DNA of 64,000 nucleotides from Actinocorallia herbida (GCF_003751225.1 NZ_RJKE01000001.1:5270001-5334000), one strand, 5' to 3'. Shown: positions 42,640 through 51,705, counted from the stretch's first letter. Numbers and translations: made by a program. The notes: generated by a model from the letters alone, not told the origin.

Positions 42640-43710
42640 TCAGGCGGTGAGGGCGGGGTAGTCGGTGTAGCCGCGGTGGTCGCCGCCGTAGAAGGTGGCG
42701 GGGTCGGGGGCCGTGTAGGGACCGCCCGCGGCGAGGCGGGCGGGCAGGTCGGGATTGGCCAGGAACAGGCCGCCGAAGCTGATCAGGTCGGTGGTGCCGT
42801 CGGTGATCAGGGCGAGCTGGTCGGGGCCGGTGATCGTCCCGGGGGTGTGGGGGTTGAGGATGAGGGCGCCGTTCCAGCGCTTGCGCAGCTCCAGGGTGAG
42901 GTCGCGGTCGCCTGCTTCGGAGATGTGCAGGTAGGCGAGGCCGGACGGGTCGAGCGCGTCGATGAGCGCCTGGTAGGTGCTTCGGTGGTCGTCTTCGGTG
43001 ATGTCGTTGAAGGCGTTCGCCGGGGAGATGCGCAGGCCGGTGCGGTGCGCCCCGATGGCGTCGGCGACCGCGAGGGTGGTCTCGACCGTCAGGCGGATCC
43101 GGTTGGCGGAGCTTCCGCCCCAGCGGTCGGTGCGCCGGTTGGCGTTGGTGGACAGGAACTGGTGCAGCAGGTAGCCGTTGGCGCCGTGCACCTCGGCCCC
43201 GTCGAACCCGGCGGCGACGGCGCTTCGGGCGGCGGCGGCGAAGTCGGCGATGGTCGCGGTGATCTCGGTGTCGGTGAGCTCGCGTGGGGTGACGAAGTCC
43301 CGCGGGCCGTCGGCGGTGTAGACCTGGCCTGCGGCGGCGACCGGGGAGGCGCCGACCGGGGTGAGGCCGTCGGGCAGAAGGCTGGGGTGGCCGACCCGGC
43401 CGGTGTGCATGAGCTGCGCGAAGATCACACCGCCTTCCGCGTGGACGGCGTCGGTCACCGTCCGCCAGGCCGCGATCTGCTGCTCGGTGTGCAGGCCGGG
43501 AGTGTTCGGGTAGCCCTGGCCGACCGCCGACGGCTGGATCCCCTCGGTGATGATCAGCCCGGCGGTGGCGCGCTGGGCGTAGTAACGGGCGGTCAGGTCG
43601 GTGGGGCTGCCGCTCGGCCCGTGGGCGCGGCTGCGGGTCATCGGGGCCATCGCGATCCGGTTCGCGAGGGGGAGGCCGGACAGGTCGAAGGGGTCGAACG
43701 CGGTCGTCAT
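42640..43710 (-). CDS. old yellow enzyme family alkene reductase
   Basis: The 356-residue FMN-dependent enzyme of the OYE/NemA class shows ANRIAMAPMTRSRA, AQLMHTGRVGHPS, the substrate-binding pair in GAEVHGANGYLLHQFLS and the FMN-phosphate region DLISFGGLFLANPDLPARL. It reduces activated C=C bonds with NADPH. Downstream on the same strand is a perfect hairpin. An OYE fragment is also present at about 45790-45930. Confidence 0.95.
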   Translation of the reverse strand: MTTAFDPFDLSGLPLANRIAMAPMTRSRAHGPSGSPTDLTARYYAQRATAGLIITEGIQPSAVGQGYPNTPGLHTEQQIAAWRTVTDAVHAEGGVIFAQLMHTGRVGHPSLLPDGLTPVGASPVAAAGQVYTADGPRDFVTPRELTDTEITATIADFAAAARSAVAAGFDGAEVHGANGYLLHQFLSTNANRRTDRWGGSSANRIRLTVETTLAVADAIGAHRTGLRISPANAFNDITEDDHRSTYQALIDALDPSGLAYLHISEAGDRDLTLELRKRWNGALILNPHTPGTITGPDQLALITDGTTDLISFGGLFLANPDLPARLAAGGPYTAPDPATFYGGDHRGYTDYPALTA

Positions 43711-43770
43711 TTCACAGGTTCCTTCACAGGTCGAAAGTCCGTCGGGCGCCGGTCCCGGCGCGGCGGTGGG

Positions 43771-44043
43771 TCACAAGGCGGAGAGGACGCGGATCCGGTC
43801 GGCCATGACGCGGCGGGCGATGTCGGAGGCGTGGGCGATGCCTTCGAACTCGTGGGGGACGCCGGGGTGGAGGTGGAACTCGACCGGCACGCCGGCCTGG
43901 GACAGGCGCAGGGCGTAGGTGAGGTCCTCGTCGCGGAAGAGGTCGAGCCGGCCGACTTCGATGTGGGCCGGCGGCGGGTCAGCCATGGCGGCGGCGCCGG
44001 GGGCGAGGGCTTCGGCGACCTGCGGGTCGAGGGCGAAGGACAT
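43771..44043 (-). pseudogene. HSL-type esterase with a large internal deletion
   Basis: The 90-codon frame joins a typical N terminus (MSFALDPQVAEALAPGAAAM) directly to a typical C terminus (HIEVGRLDLFRDEDLTYALR...GVPHEFEGIAHASD). About 200 residues are missing, including the HGGG oxyanion motif and the GxSxG nucleophile; only the Asp/His end of the triad remains. The junction lies near 43970-43985 and keeps the reading frame. It cannot be an active esterase. Confidence 0.8.
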
Positions 44044-44087
44044 GGAGGTTCTCCTTGATGCGAAGGGCCGTGCGGGAAAGGGCGGGG

Positions 44088-45020
44088 TCAGGGGACGAGG
44101 ACGGTCTTGCCGGGCAGCATTCCGGCGGCGGCCTCGGCGTGGACGAGGGCCAGGTCGGCCAGGGGACGCCGGGCCGCCACGTCGATCCGCAGTTCGCCGG
44201 CGTCGACGAGGGCGACCAGCTCTGCGAGCCGGGCGGAATCGCTGCGGGCGAACACCCGCACCGCCCGCACCCCTCGTGCCGGATCGTCCGAACCGGGGGT
44301 GGTGGTGCTGACGAAGACTCCGCCGTCGGCGACCAGGCCGACCAGGTCGGCGGTCTCCTCCGGTGAGGTGTCCACCAGGTTCAGCACCACGTCGAACCGG
44401 TCCCCGGCGACCGCCCGGGTCAGCGGGACGGCGGTGTGGTCGACGACCCGGTGCGCGCCGAACCCGCCCACCCGGTCGGCGCTGCGCTTGCTCGCCGTCG
44501 CCGTCACCTTCGCTCCCGCCTTCGCGGCGAGCTGCACGGCGTACCCGCCGACGGCGCCGCCCGCACCGTTGACCAGCACGCTCTGCCCGGCGGCCAGCTC
44601 CGCGTGCTCGAACAGCGACTGCCAGGCCGTCAGCCCGACTGCGGGCAGCGCGGCGGCGTCGGCCAGGTCCACCGTGCCAGGGGCGGCCGCCAGGAGCTCG
44701 GCCGGAACCGCGACGAACTGCGCGGCGGCCCCGTCGGCGTTCATCGGCAGGAACGCCACCACCGCGTCACCGATCTTCCAGCCGATGACCTCCGCCCCGA
44801 CTTCGGCGACGGTCCCGGCGACGTCGATCCCGGGCACGTGCGGGAAGGTGAGGGGGAAGACCTGCTGCAGGAAGCCCGCGCGGATCGCGACGTCCACAGG
44901 GTTGAACGAGGTCCCCGCGACCTGCACCAGCACCTGCCCCTTCGCGGGGACGGGACGGGCCGCCTCCTCATGGACCAGGACGTCGCCGCCGCCGTGGGCG
45001 TGGTACCGCACTGCCTTCAT
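44088..45020 (-). CDS. zinc-less quinone oxidoreductase-like NADP-dependent enzyme
   Basis: The 310-residue medium-chain reductase has the QOR pattern: SFNPVDVAIRAG, PGIDVAGTVAEVG, LPAVGLTAWQSLFEH and the NADPH motif VNGAGGAVGGYAVQLA. No structural zinc cysteines. ATG follows GGAGGAGAGATC. It is divergent from the MarR gene, with two MarR-type palindromes in its leader, so it is likely induced by electrophilic or quinone-like ligands. Confidence 0.93.
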   Translation of the reverse strand: MKAVRYHAHGGGDVLVHEEAARPVPAKGQVLVQVAGTSFNPVDVAIRAGFLQQVFPLTFPHVPGIDVAGTVAEVGAEVIGWKIGDAVVAFLPMNADGAAAQFVAVPAELLAAAPGTVDLADAAALPAVGLTAWQSLFEHAELAAGQSVLVNGAGGAVGGYAVQLAAKAGAKVTATASKRSADRVGGFGAHRVVDHTAVPLTRAVAGDRFDVVLNLVDTSPEETADLVGLVADGGVFVSTTTPGSDDPARGVRAVRVFARSDSARLAELVALVDAGELRIDVAARRPLADLALVHAEAAAGMLPGKTVLVP

Positions 45021-45037
45021 GATCTCTCCTCCGTGGT

Positions 45038-45138
45038 TGCTTCGAATTTGAAGCATGAGAGAGAACCTAACTTGCTTCGAATATGAAGCACCACCCCGAG
45101 CCCGGTGATGATCGTCACAGTGCTTCGAGTTCGAAGCA
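45038..45138. promoter_or_regulatory. three matching MarR operators between divergent genes
   Basis: Three 18-bp palindromes of the form TGCTTC-N6-GAAGCA: TGCTTCGAATTTGAAGCA (45038-45055), TGCTTCGAATATGAAGCA (45073-45090) and TGCTTCGAGTTCGAAGCA (45121-45138). The last ends 2 bp before TACAGT (45141-45146), a -10 lying 6 bp from the MarR ATG, giving a leaderless transcript. Two copies face the oxidoreductase gene and one covers the marR promoter. Confidence 0.8.
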
Positions 45139-45152
45139 TGTACAGTGCGAGC

Positions 45153-45692
45153 ATGAACGACCACGACGCCACGACCGCCGACGAAACCGACGGCGACGTC
45201 CCGCCGCTCGAACCTCGCCAACTGGAGGCCTACTTCGTGCTGCTGGAAGCCGTCGGCCTCCTCCAGCACTCCGTCGAACAGCAGCTGCGCGCCGAAGGCG
45301 GCATCACCTACGTCCAGTTCCAGCTCATCGCACGCCTGTACCACGCCCCCGGCCCGCTCACCATGACCCAGCTCGCCGACGGCGTCGTCTACAGCCGCAG
45401 CGGCCTCACCTACCAGGCCGGCCTACTGGAGAAAGCCGGCCTCATCACCCGCGGCCCCTCCCCCGACGACGACCGCGCCACCCTCGTCACCCTCACCGAC
45501 ACCGGCCGCACCCTGTTCCAGACCGTCCTGCCCGGCCACGTCCGACTCTCACGCACCCTGCTGTTCGACCCGCTCACCAACGACGACGTCACCCACCTCG
45601 GCGACATCATGACCCGCGTACGCGACCACATGCGCGCCCAGCCGCCCCGCTCCGCCACCCCCCGCAAACGCCGCAGCCCCGCACAGCCCTGA
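45153..45692 (+). CDS. MarR-family transcriptional regulator
   Basis: The 179-residue regulator has a winged helix with recognition region MTQLADGVVYSRSGLTYQA and wing GLITRGPSPDDDRATLVTLT. The ATG at 45153 has no Shine-Dalgarno and is 6 bp after a -10-like TACAGT. Three palindromes in the intergenic region are its likely operators; it should repress itself and the divergent oxidoreductase. Confidence 0.93.
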   Translation: MNDHDATTADETDGDVPPLEPRQLEAYFVLLEAVGLLQHSVEQQLRAEGGITYVQFQLIARLYHAPGPLTMTQLADGVVYSRSGLTYQAGLLEKAGLITRGPSPDDDRATLVTLTDTGRTLFQTVLPGHVRLSRTLLFDPLTNDDVTHLGDIMTRVRDHMRAQPPRSATPRKRRSPAQP

Positions 45693-45789
45693 CCCCTCCC
45701 CCGGCACGGCCCACGCGACGGCGAAGGTCCCGGAACACCCGGACTCGCACGAAAACGGACCAGGCGCCAGATGCCTCCCCGCAACGGAC

Positions 45790-45930
45790 CACCTTCCGCA
45801 CCGGTTCCCGGCGGGCAACGGCGAACGGCCGCTACGGCGGCTCCCTCGACGGGCGCATCCGCTTCGCGGTGGAGGTCGCGACGGCCGTGGCGGAGGAGAT
45901 CTGCGGCGAGGTCCCAGGCGGCCCGTTCCG
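45790..45930 (+). pseudogene. old-yellow-enzyme fragment
   Basis: One frame reads NGRYGGSLDGRIRFAVEVAT followed by AVAEEICGEVPG, the highly conserved OYE segment that follows the catalytic loop. No other OYE motif is found in any frame nearby, and no start or stop fits. The 490-bp stretch 45693-46182 otherwise holds nothing convincing. It is more canonical (YGGS) than the intact OYE at 42640-43710 (WGGS), so it derives from a different copy. Confidence 0.55.
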
Positions 45931-46182
45931 CCGGTGTCCTGCTGCGGCCGTAGGCGTCGGTGCGCGGCCCACGGCCGTCACCCTCACCTTCAAGCGCCCC
46001 CGGGGAGCCCGATCCGCCACCCGGAGCCCGCCTCCCCCAGCGCCGGGAAACCGACCCTCCTCGCCTCGGCGTCGCTCCCCACCGCCTCACACACTGGTCA
46101 ACGCCTTCCGCCTTGACTGAACAGACCTCGGAGCGCCCTGTCTCCCCGGCGGGAGCTGCGAGCGGCTTCGGGGCGGGCGTCA

Positions 46183-46827
46183 TCAGAGAAGGAAGGCCCT
46201 GTTGATGAGGACGGCTGCGGCGGTGGCGGCGGCCGCGCCGCAGAGAAGTGCGGGCAGGGCGTAGGCCCGATCGCGCGCTGAGCGGGCGAGGGCCACGGGG
46301 AGCAGGACGCCGATCAGGAGATAGCACCAGGCGGCGGTTCTGCCCGGGCCGCTGTTGGAGTTCGCGTCCGACGCGAGTGACAGGAAGTTCAGCCCCTCCA
46401 TGATCCAGACCGAGCCCGTGACGCCCGCCGCCGTCGCGCGGATGCGGCGCCGTCCGTCGGCGAGCAGCGACCCGGCGGCGGCGTACACCGGTCCCGCGAT
46501 CGTGCCCGCCGCGATCCAGATCAGCACGGACGTCGTGCCGGCGGCGTAGCCGCGCAGCTCCGAGGTGACGTAGTACCCCGCGACCAGGCCGGCTTGTGAC
46601 AGGAGGCCCGCCACGACGGCGCCGCGCCAGCGCCCCCGGGCACACGAACCGACAAGAAAGGCGACCATCACCCACGGAGCGGCCGAATTCACCAGCGCGT
46701 GCCAGCCGCCGGTGAGCACGCTCTGCCCGAAGGACGTCAGCGCCCCGCCCGCAAGGCCGACGACAAGCGCGAGCGCGCACAGCGACCACGGCCTGGAGAG
46801 CCTGGAGACCCGATCGGATCCGGTCAC
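46183..46827 (-). CDS. DUF6518-like integral membrane protein
   Basis: The 214-residue protein has about six transmembrane segments and the GWHALVNSAAPWVMVAFLVG motif that I associate with DUF6518 (from memory). The GTG at 46827 is selected for AGGAGG with 6-base spacing. No partner genes; function unknown. Confidence 0.65.
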   Translation of the reverse strand: MTGSDRVSRLSRPWSLCALALVVGLAGGALTSFGQSVLTGGWHALVNSAAPWVMVAFLVGSCARGRWRGAVVAGLLSQAGLVAGYYVTSELRGYAAGTTSVLIWIAAGTIAGPVYAAAGSLLADGRRRIRATAAGVTGSVWIMEGLNFLSLASDANSNSGPGRTAAWCYLLIGVLLPVALARSARDRAYALPALLCGAAAATAAAVLINRAFLL

Positions 46828-47282
46828 GGTGGTCCTCCTGGACGGCGCTCTGGCCGGGGCATCTCCCCCGGGGGGCGCCCCACGATATCCGCCTTTCCCC
46901 GTCCCGATCGGGCCGCTCGTCTCCCGCTTCGGCCCCGTCGGCACCCTCCTGCACGCCTACGGCTAAGCCACCCGCACCCGCGTGATCGAAACCGTCCGAC
47001 CCGCCTTCGCCCCGACGTCCACGGCCCGAAGTCCGCTTCACCGCCGCCTTGACCCGGTCGGGCCGGGCGGGTCAGGCGCGCGGCACGGCCACCTTGAGGT
47101 CGCGGGGGTGTGGCGGCGGAAGGGGCGTTTGAGGGCCGGAGGTAGAGGCAGCGGCGGGGTGTTCCGCGCAGGCGCCTCCCTTCGCCGCCGACCGCTTCGC
47201 GCTGGCCGTCGACACGTCCGTCGTTTCGGGATTTTCGTATTGTTCCGGCGGTTTCGTGGGAGCTGCGGCAGCATGGGTTGCC
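46828..47282. other. intergenic stretch with a dispersed repeat
   Basis: No intact gene. Positions 47145-47173 match 49300-49328 at 28 of 29 bases. The minus strand here reads RRLRGTPRRCL, similar to GLRGAPRRCL in the product of the gene at 49120-50085, so this may be a decayed copy of that gene. TATTGT (47238-47243) is a possible -10 for the SWIM gene. Confidence 0.4.
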
Positions 47283-48986
47283 ATGGCGCGTGCGCGGGTG
47301 ACCGAAGAGTGGATTCGGGCCAGGGCCGGCGAGCGGACCTTCAGCCGGGGAAGGGTCTACTTCGCCCGCGGCAAGGTCGGGAACCTCTCGGTGACCGCGA
47401 CCGGCACGACCGCCAGGGTGAACGGCACGAAACCCTACGAAGTGCGGGTGGCCCTTCAGGCCGACGGGCTGTCAACACTGTGCACCTGCCCGATGGGCGA
47501 CGACGGCGGCCTGTGCAAGCACGGCGTCGCGACCGCCCTGGCCTGGCTGGCGCAGGACGGGCCGCTGCCCCTCCCGGACGCGCCCGAGAAGATCACCGAC
47601 GCCCGTCTGCGCGACTTCCTGGCCGCCCAGGACCCGGAGTGGCTGGCCGCGGAGCTGATGAAGGCCGCCGCGGCGGACCCGGTGCTGCGCACGAGACTGG
47701 AGGTCGCGGCGGGCGCCGACCCGGGCGCGGTCGTTGACGTCGAACGGCTGCGCCATCGCCTGGCCGTCCCGATGGGCGTCCTCACCGCGCCGCGCTACGA
47801 GTACTCGACCTACGCGGACGGCGACCCGGCCCTCGCCCGGTTCGAGGAGGTCCTCGAAGAGCTGGCCGCGCTGACCGCCGGAGGACTCGCGCCGGTCGCG
47901 ATCGAGCTGACCGAGTACGCGATCGACGCGCTCGTCCCGCACGTCTCGGATTCCGAGCACCTCATCCAGACGATGCTGGCCGAGACGAGGGAGGTCCACA
48001 AGACCGCGTGCGCCGCCGGCCATCCCGACCCGGTCGCCCTCGCCGACCGCATGGTGGACCAGGCGGACGCGCTGTTCGCCGACGCCCTGCCCGCCTACGC
48101 CGACGCTCTCGGCCCCGAGGGGATGGCCCGCTACCGGGTCCGGGTCGAACGGGCGATGGCGCGTCAGGAGTCCGACGAGGAGCTGGAGCTCGACTCGGAG
48201 ACCTTGGCGAGGCTCCGGACGCACCTCGCCGAGCACGACGGCGGCGCCGACGGGCTGATCGCCCTGCTGGGCGACCGCGAACCCGTCCTCGCGGAGATCG
48301 TGCGGATCGCCGAGGCGCTGGCGGCCGAAGGCAGGGACGCCGACGCGATCGGCTGGATCCGCGGCCACCTGGAGCGCTTCAAGGACCCCGGCCCCCACCG
48401 GGACTGGACCGTGTGGCGCGACCTGAGGGGACTGCGCGAGCTGGCCGCGCGATGCCATGTCCGGGCGGGAGACCGCAGGGGCGCGGTGGAGCTGCTCTGG
48501 CCGGTCTTCACCGACCTGCCCATGGACACGACGTACAAGGCGGTCGTCGAGGCCGCGGGCGACCATTGGCCGCGCTGGCGGGTGCGGGCGCTGTCCCTCG
48601 TCCCCGAGCTGCTCAGCCGCTCGGGCGGCTCCGGACACACGACGCTCATCGAGATCCTGCTCCTGGAAGGCGAGGCCGAAGCCGCCTGGCGCGCCGCCCT
48701 CGACCACGGCATGTCCGGATCGGCCCTCCTCGCGGCCGCCAGAAGCCGTGCCGAGACCCACCCCGCCGACGCGATCCCCGTCCTCCTCGACGCCGCGGAG
48801 ACCACCATCTCCGGCACGGGCAAATGGCGCTACTCCCACGCCGCCGACCTCCTCGCCGAGGCCCACCTCCTGGCCGAACGCTCCGACGGTCTCGCAGCCT
48901 TCACCCGCGAACTCGTCGCCCTCCGCCTCCGCCACAAACGCAAGTCGGCCCTCCAAGGCTTCCTCGACAAGGCAGGCCTGCCGTAG
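47283..48986 (+). CDS. SWIM zinc-finger protein with helical repeats
   Basis: The 567-residue protein has an N-terminal SWIM zinc finger (LCTCPMGDDGG then CKH, about residues 66-78) followed by a long alpha-helical region. SWIM domains bind DNA or proteins; stand-alone actinobacterial members are of unknown function. The ATG at 47283 lacks a good ribosome-binding site; a GTG at 47256 is an alternative closer to the possible promoter. Confidence 0.85.
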   Translation: MARARVTEEWIRARAGERTFSRGRVYFARGKVGNLSVTATGTTARVNGTKPYEVRVALQADGLSTLCTCPMGDDGGLCKHGVATALAWLAQDGPLPLPDAPEKITDARLRDFLAAQDPEWLAAELMKAAAADPVLRTRLEVAAGADPGAVVDVERLRHRLAVPMGVLTAPRYEYSTYADGDPALARFEEVLEELAALTAGGLAPVAIELTEYAIDALVPHVSDSEHLIQTMLAETREVHKTACAAGHPDPVALADRMVDQADALFADALPAYADALGPEGMARYRVRVERAMARQESDEELELDSETLARLRTHLAEHDGGADGLIALLGDREPVLAEIVRIAEALAAEGRDADAIGWIRGHLERFKDPGPHRDWTVWRDLRGLRELAARCHVRAGDRRGAVELLWPVFTDLPMDTTYKAVVEAAGDHWPRWRVRALSLVPELLSRSGGSGHTTLIEILLLEGEAEAAWRAALDHGMSGSALLAAARSRAETHPADAIPVLLDAAETTISGTGKWRYSHAADLLAEAHLLAERSDGLAAFTRELVALRLRHKRKSALQGFLDKAGLP

Positions 48987-49119
48987 CGAGAGACCCGAGC
49001 ACTCCCGGCAGCGCGGCCTCCGCTTCCTTCCCGCCGAACCGACCCGCGGACTTCACGCAGTAAGGCGGTCGTGGTGTCGGGCGAAGGCGGCGAGGACGCC
49101 GTCCGGGCGTCGTCGGAGG

Positions 49120-50085
49120 TCAGGTGGGGAGCCGGGAGAGGAGGGTGGTGAGGGGTGGCGACGGGGGGCTGCCGGAGGGGTAGTGGAGGACCGGGGTCGG
49201 GCAGGGGAGGTGGAGGATCGTCGAGGTGGCGGTGCGGGAGGTCGGGTCGGTGAAGAGGATGACGTCGACGGTGGCGGGGGGCTTGCGGGCTGAGGAGTTG
49301 AGGCAGCGGCGGGGTGCTCCGCGCAGGCCTTCCCTGTGGGCGGCGGCGAGGGCCGGGAGGTCGGTGCGGACGTCGAGGGTGGCGCGCAGGACCAGGCGGT
49401 CGCCGTCGGGGACGTAGCGGCAGGCGCGGACCACGGCGGGAGGGAGGGGCAGGACGGGGCCCTTGTCACGCCAGATGCCGCGGACGATGCCGGGCACGAG
49501 GGCTCCGGCGAACGGAGCCATCAGGTGGTCCATGACGGGACATGGGGGCGGCTCGACGTCGGCGGGGTCTGCGGCGGCGTGCTCGGTCCGCCACAGCCGG
49601 GCGAACAGGCGGGTCAGGGCCGAGGCGCCGGCGCGCACCGCGCCGTCCGCGGCGACCTCGCCCAAGTTGAAGTCGAACGACAGCACGGCGCGCTCGCCGT
49701 CCGGATAGGTCAGGACGAGGTTGGTTTCGGGAAAGCCGGGCAAGAGGGCGGAGCGGAACGGTTCGCTGTGCGGCAGATGGTCCAGGGCGCGCTCCAGTTC
49801 GGGCACGCCGCGGGTGATCCGCAGCGGATCCGGCCAGGCCGCGAACGCCGACGTGCAGAGCACCGCCTCCACGGCCCCGTCCCGCACGAGATCCCGTGTG
49901 TACCCCGGGCTCCACGCCACGATGTCGTAGAGCCCCGACGCTCCCCGCGCGGTGTACGGCCGCTCCGGGCACCCCGACGCTCCCACCTCGACCGGCCGGG
50001 GCGACGGCGCCGGGACATACAACACGAGAAACACAAGCCCGACCGATGCCACCAACAGCAGACCCAGCACCCGCTTCACCCGCAC
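49120..50085 (-). CDS. membrane-anchored or secreted hypothetical protein
   Basis: The 321-residue protein starts with a basic n-region and one hydrophobic segment (about residues 6-23, LGLLLVASVGLVFLVLYV), then a long extracytoplasmic domain with four or more cysteines (GASGCPERPY, EAVLCTS, PPCPVMDH, RACRYVP, RRCLNSS), suggesting disulphides. The GTG at 50085 follows GGAGG by 7 bases. Family not recognised. A short segment near its C terminus has a near-identical copy at 47145-47173. Confidence 0.65.
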   Translation of the reverse strand: MRVKRVLGLLLVASVGLVFLVLYVPAPSPRPVEVGASGCPERPYTARGASGLYDIVAWSPGYTRDLVRDGAVEAVLCTSAFAAWPDPLRITRGVPELERALDHLPHSEPFRSALLPGFPETNLVLTYPDGERAVLSFDFNLGEVAADGAVRAGASALTRLFARLWRTEHAAADPADVEPPPCPVMDHLMAPFAGALVPGIVRGIWRDKGPVLPLPPAVVRACRYVPDGDRLVLRATLDVRTDLPALAAAHREGLRGAPRRCLNSSARKPPATVDVILFTDPTSRTATSTILHLPCPTPVLHYPSGSPPSPPLTTLLSRLPT

Positions 50086-50361
50086 CCGCGCCCCTCCCGA
50101 AGCCACCCGGACCACCAGGAGAGCACTGTAACCGGACTGACGATCATGACGTCGCCGCTACGGCGAAGGGGCCGGAGGCTTCGCGGTGCGGCGTCGGAGA
50201 AGCCGGGAGGGCGGGCGCCTCCCGACTCGGGGGTCAGTGCAGGCGGGCGGACCTGACACGGGCGGCCAGGGACGCGAACCGGCGGGCGGTGAGGGCGAGG
50301 GGACCGGCTTCTGGCATCTCCCGCGACGCCCTGACTCGCCCGTACGCCCATTTCCCAGCGC

Positions 50362-50595
50362 CTTACAGAATGGAATAAGACCGGCATTCTGGACAATGCA
50401 CTCATTGTCGCCGCCATCGACGCCGCGCTCGAGGAATCCCGGTACCACGGCGACGGCTGGGTCCTCCCCCTCGTCCAGGCCCTCAGCACTTCCTGCGGCC
50501 ACCCTCCCGCACCCGTAGAACCCCGGGTCCACCCTATTTCCCGCGGTTCACCTTTGTTCCCTGAGAAAATTCGGGAACCATCACGGGCGGTATGA
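50362..50595 (+). pseudogene. gene remnant
   Basis: The plus strand has a 77-codon frame whose first half looks coding (TEWNKTGILDNALIVAAIDA then ALEESRYHGDGWVLPLV). A stop lies 12 codons upstream, there is no ATG/GTG start, and the second half degenerates. It may be the end of a small conserved hypothetical gene that has lost its 5' part. Confidence 0.35.
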
Positions 50596-50783
50596 GAGAG
50601 CGCCGCTGCTTACTCATCCGCACACAGAGTTCCGCGGTGGCCATGTCTCGCCGCACGGATCCGTTGTCGGCCACGGACCGCATATATAAACTCGACGAAA
50701 GTGATCGATTTCTCGTTGGTTCTCTTCGATCACCGTGCGCTACGGGCCCGATCGCCGTCCCACCCCGCAGGAAGGGTCACTTC
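50596..50783 (+). promoter_or_regulatory. AT-rich leader of a secreted protein gene
   Basis: This stretch holds TATATAAA near 50683-50692, far more AT-rich than its surroundings, and an inverted repeat GTGATCGA (50701-50708) / TCGATCAC (50726-50733) with a 17-nt spacer. It probably contains the promoter and a structured leader or operator for the gene starting at 50784. Confidence 0.45.
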
Positions 50784-51440
50784 ATGCTGCGCAGATTCGC
50801 CCTTTCGACCGCCACCGCCGGCTCCATGGCACTCGCCGTGGGCTCCCCCGCCATGGCGATCGGGAACTTCCTTCCGATAAGCACCAGCGTCACCGCCTGG
50901 ACCGCGACGGGTGCCGGCCCGGTCACGGCCTCCTCCGCCAACCTCACCATTCAGGACGTCACCAACGGCCTCACCATCAATTGCTCCTCCACTCATGCCG
51001 GCGGAACCCTGCACACGTCCGGGAGCGGGGCGGACCCGGTCGTCGACGGGCTGGCCGTCACGCCGAGCGGGTGCACCGGCACCATGCCTCCCACCTTCAC
51101 CCTGACCCCGAACACGTTCCTCGGCGCGTGGGAGGTCTATGTCATCTCCCCGTTCCCGCCCGTCAGGGCGGTCGCCGTCACCGGTGTCTCGTTCAAGACG
51201 AGCTCCCTGGGCGGACTGTGCGTCACGCAGATCGACGGATCCGGCGGAGCGAGCAGCCAGACCGGGCAGGTCAACGGCACCTACAACAACAGCACGGGCA
51301 TCCTCACCCTCACCGGTTCCCCCAACCTGACCGTCGCGGCCGTCTCCCTCGGCTGCCTCGGCGCCATCAAGAAGAACGACGTCATCACCGTGACCGGTAG
51401 CTTCCCCGTCACGAGCTCCCCCGCCCCGATCATCTCCTGA
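50784..51440 (+). CDS. secreted beta-rich protein of unknown function
   Basis: The 218-residue protein has a signal peptide (cleavage near AMA-IG, about residue 26) and a Thr/Ser/Gly-rich, beta-strand-rich mature domain with four cysteines (TINCSS, PSGCTG, GLCVTQ, LGCLGA), probably two disulphides. Composition resembles small exported proteins of actinomycetes; no catalytic motif seen. ATG follows GGAAGG. Confidence 0.75.
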   Translation: MLRRFALSTATAGSMALAVGSPAMAIGNFLPISTSVTAWTATGAGPVTASSANLTIQDVTNGLTINCSSTHAGGTLHTSGSGADPVVDGLAVTPSGCTGTMPPTFTLTPNTFLGAWEVYVISPFPPVRAVAVTGVSFKTSSLGGLCVTQIDGSGGASSQTGQVNGTYNNSTGILTLTGSPNLTVAAVSLGCLGAIKKNDVITVTGSFPVTSSPAPIIS

Positions 51441-51585
51441 GGACAAGACGAGGGTCCCGTCCACCGCGCCCCGCCGGAGCGTGTTCCCGTACCGGGAGGC
51501 AGATCAGAGCCGGATCGTTCGCGAGAGCGGTCCGGTCAGGGGGCTGCGCTGCGGGGTTCACCAGCCGGCCGGCACCCGCTCGCGG

Positions 51586-51705
51586 TCAGCGCTGGACGGC
51601 GGTGCGGCTCGGCGTCTCGATCGGCTTCGCATACCCCTTGGCCTGGCATCCGGTGGCCGTCACCGTCAGGGCCAGCAGGAGCGCCGTGAAGCGCGCGGCG
51701 TTCAT
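51586..51705 (-). CDS. 39-residue putative lipoprotein
   Basis: A tiny gene with an excellent GGAGG Shine-Dalgarno (5-base spacing). The peptide has a basic start, a hydrophobic Leu/Ala stretch, and TATGC as an imperfect lipobox, leaving a mature peptide of about 20 residues (QAKGYAKPIETPSRTAVQR). It lies alone, convergent with the secreted protein gene. Likely a real small exported lipopeptide. Confidence 0.5.
   Translation of the reverse strand: MNAARFTALLLALTVTATGCQAKGYAKPIETPSRTAVQR

Noticed and set aside
45410-47041. A 543-codon minus-strand frame across the MarR and DUF6518-like genes
   Set aside because: Arg/Gly-rich composition, overlap of well-supported genes in other frames, no domain likeness.
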